From Bacteroidota bacterium (GTDB taxonomy: Bacteria > Bacteroidota > Bacteroidia > Bacteroidales > B39-G9): a stretch of 7,088 bases of DNA. The position numbers were made by a program, and so were the translations under genes. The stretch is from NCBI GenBank assembly GCA_003648455.1, contig QMPG01000163.1:1-7088 (forward strand). The letters run 5' to 3'. The notes under the pieces are model-generated. The model saw only the letters and a program-made list of their open reading frames with translations, searched no databases and was not told the DNA's origin. Shown here piece by piece: positions 5,786 to 7,088 of the stretch; position 1 is the first letter of the stretch; the number at the start of each line of letters is the position of its first letter.

Positions 5786-6340
5786 ATGAAAAAGTACATA
5801 TATTTCTATATCGTTGTCATATTTATTTTTTCTTGTAACTCTAAATCACCATATTTTGGGTCTGGTTACGAATTAAGTGAGAATACAGAATACGGAGAAG
5901 ATATCGTTATAAATAGATCAGATACGACATCTTATCATGATTGGGGAAATGGCAGAAAAACTCTTCAGAAAGGCGTTCTTGTAAAATTTCATCGACCAAA
6001 TAATAAAATAGATTCTTTTTTTATATGGAAAGGATCAAGTGTTATATCATCATACATTAACGAGGTAAAGCTTGATAGCTTATATATAATTGTGGATCAA
6101 AAACCATTAGATAAAATTTGGGGTAAATATTTTACAGATAATAATAATGTCTATAGACGATTAAATAAATCAGGAAATTCAGCATTAGCTATAAAAAAAC
6201 TTAAAGAAAGTAAAGTACATAATTATTGGATAATAGATAAACAAACGGGCGATATATATGGTCCAATGAATTTGGAAGAATATTTACAAAAACGAAAGGA
6301 ATTAGGTGTACCAAAAGAGTTGAAATTAGAAGGGAAATAA
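5786..6340 (+). CDS. Lipoprotein, DUF3997-like, possible immunity or partner protein
   Basis: 184 residues from ATG 5786. MKKYIYFYIVVIFIFSC is a lipoprotein signal peptide with the acylated cysteine at residue 17, followed by NSKS, so the mature protein should be anchored on the periplasmic side or in the outer membrane. An in-frame ATG 57 nt upstream (5729) would bury this signal and overlap the preceding frame; I rejected it. The mature part shows GSGYELSE near the start, SLYIIVDQKPLDKIWG in the middle, and NYWIIDKQTGDIYGPMNLEEY plus ELGVPKELKL at the end. That ending resembles the DUF3997 family as I remember it; function is unknown there. Its start lies 4 nt after the stop of the preceding gene tail, so translation would be coupled. 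Position and export fit an immunity protein against an exported toxin, but this is inference. Confidence 0.7.
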   Translation: MKKYIYFYIVVIFIFSCNSKSPYFGSGYELSENTEYGEDIVINRSDTTSYHDWGNGRKTLQKGVLVKFHRPNNKIDSFFIWKGSSVISSYINEVKLDSLYIIVDQKPLDKIWGKYFTDNNNVYRRLNKSGNSALAIKKLKESKVHNYWIIDKQTGDIYGPMNLEEYLQKRKELGVPKELKLEGK

Positions 6341-6379
6341 TAAGGGGAAGATGGTGGGGGTGCATGGAATAATGAGAAA

Positions 6380-6646
6380 TTGAATAAACTTACTCCTGAT
6401 GATCGAGAATATTATGGTAAAGAAAATTGGGAATATATGAGAAATAATTCACAATCTTGGTTTTTAGAAAATGTTGCTTATAGCGAAGTAAATAGGATAA
6501 ATTGTATTTTTATTTATTATATAACTAAGCCTTTATATAATGCTCCTATACCAACTGATATTTATATTATGACTAATGATAGTTTAACAACTTCAGAAAA
6601 AATTTATCTTTTACATTTAAAAAATGACTTTTTACAATTAAAATAA
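6380..6646 (+). CDS. Uncharacterised open frame without ATG (TTG start or gene fragment)
   Basis: Not recognised. The frame is open from a double stop (TAATAA, 6338-6343) to TAA at 6644-6646, about 100 codons, but its first ATG is at 6437. The only early start candidate is TTG at 6380, giving 88 residues. The 12 codons before that read GEDGGGAWNNEK, a Gly-rich linker-like sequence that also looks protein-coding. This suggests a tail of a longer gene that lost its 5' part. The product is polar, with NNSQSWFLENVAYSEV and a hydrophobic beta-like stretch INCIFIYYITKPLY; no signal peptide. It follows the lipoprotein gene and precedes the small membrane protein by 11 nt. Confidence 0.4.
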   Translation: MNKLTPDDREYYGKENWEYMRNNSQSWFLENVAYSEVNRINCIFIYYITKPLYNAPIPTDIYIMTNDSLTTSEKIYLLHLKNDFLQLK

Positions 6647-6657
6647 ATTAAATAATT

Positions 6658-6909
6658 ATGAAAAAAAATAGAGTACTTGTTGTTATTTTAATTTTATCAA
6701 TAATCTGTAATTTGTTTTTGTCTTACGGAATAGTTATACTAAATGATGCCTGTAGAAAATGGGAAAATATGTTAATTAAACATGTACGTGAATCAAATGG
6801 TATAGAAAATAAATTAAATTTGAGAATTGAAAAATTAGAAAATATTTCAGAAAAAAAAGATAGTATAATAGTTATTCTTACGAATAAGTCAAATACTCTA
6901 TCTGATTGA
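6658..6909 (+). CDS. Small membrane-anchored coiled-coil protein (83 aa)
   Basis: Not assigned to a family. MKKNR is followed by one hydrophobic segment (residues 6-28, VLVVILILSIICNLFLSYGIVIL). The rest (about 45-78) is a polar heptad-like stretch with KLNLRIEKLENISEKKDSIIVIL, likely a coiled coil. Cys17 is preceded by Ile and not by Ala or Gly, so a membrane anchor is more likely than a lipoprotein. The start has the usual A-rich context (AATAATTATG). The gene is 11 nt after the preceding frame, so it may share its transcript, and it ends 22 nt before the second repeat copy. The general plan resembles phage spanin-like or other short envelope proteins, but nothing specific supports that. 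Confidence 0.6.
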   Translation: MKKNRVLVVILILSIICNLFLSYGIVILNDACRKWENMLIKHVRESNGIENKLNLRIEKLENISEKKDSIIVILTNKSNTLSD

Positions 6910-6931
6910 AGTTTGTATACTTAATCCCCAG

Positions 6932-7062
6932 CTAAGCTTAGAATAAAATAAAACACAAATAATACGAGTGCTAAGCGAAGTTTGCAACTTCGCTTTTCTA
7001 ATGTGATAATTTTTAACTATTATTGTAATTAAAAAGCGTAGATAAAATCTACGCTTAGCGGG
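6932..7062. repeat. Hairpin-rich MITE/REP-like element, copy 2
   Basis: Direct copy of 5416-5541. The left end reads CTAAGCTTAG instead of CTAAGCGTAG and a 5-bp ATAAA unit is duplicated. The hairpins are kept: AAGCGAAGTT/AACTTCGCTT (6973-6995, loop TGC) and AAGCGTAGAT/ATCTACGCTT (7034-7056, loop AAA). High identity against a 1.5-kb spacing suggests recent insertion or duplication. The two copies bracket four accessory frames. Confidence 0.8.
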
Positions 7063-7088
7063 TAGTATGAATATGATAATCCCTGCAA
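7063..7088. other. Window end after repeat copy 2, too short to assign
   Basis: Only 26 bases remain. One frame, beginning after TAG (7063-7065), reads YEYDNPC; another starts with ATG at 7067 and reads MNMIIPA. Neither can be judged without the next bases. Confidence 0.3.

Noticed and set aside
5590..5799. Minus-strand open frame of 69 codons opposite the gene tail
   Set aside because: Product looks like random antisense and the plus-strand reading has better protein character.
6658..6909. Phage Rz-like spanin
   Set aside because: Only the general plan of one membrane span plus coiled coil agrees; no endolysin or holin gene is nearby.
5416..7062. CRISPR array
   Set aside because: Only two copies of a long repeat 1.5 kb apart with genes between them; no regular short repeats or spacers and no cas genes.

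Overview
This is an AT-rich chromosomal window that reads as Bacteroidota (Bacteroidales-like, probably environmental or anaerobic). The evidence is a short, region-1.1-less primary sigma factor of the Bacteroidota type, gene starts preceded by A-rich stretches instead of Shine-Dalgarno sequences, and matches to the Bacteroidota -7 element TAnnTTTG upstream of two genes. All recognised genes are on the + strand.

Left half (1-3443): a ~100-bp intergenic repeat (copy A) precedes a 685-residue fused ADP-forming acyl/acetyl-CoA synthetase, which makes ATP from acetyl-CoA. It is followed closely by a 64-residue single-span membrane protein and a 231-residue multi-span membrane protein with an Mpv17/PMP22-like C-terminal signature. 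These three genes form a plausible operon. A 443-bp gap follows. It contains a GC-rich block with a 16-codon open frame, a second copy (B) of the ~100-bp repeat and a strong intrinsic terminator.

Middle (3444-5199): an AT-rich leader with two inverted repeats, the housekeeping sigma factor rpoD, and after 53 bp ribulose-phosphate 3-epimerase (rpe). These are ordinary core genes.

Right part (5200-7088): accessory DNA. After a 30-bp perfect palindrome there are two direct copies of a 125-131-bp hairpin-rich, MITE/REP-like element, with starts about 1.5 kb apart. Between them lie an 80-codon startless gene tail whose 5' limit coincides with the first repeat copy, a lipoprotein (DUF3997-like) starting 4 nt after that tail, a startless or TTG-started frame, and a small membrane-anchored coiled-coil protein. 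The best reading is a displaced or decayed cassette of the polymorphic-toxin-tail plus partner-lipoprotein kind, flanked by repeats that could let it move or be deleted by recombination. The toxin and immunity roles are inference. The repeat flanks, the missing start and the tight coupling are visible directly.
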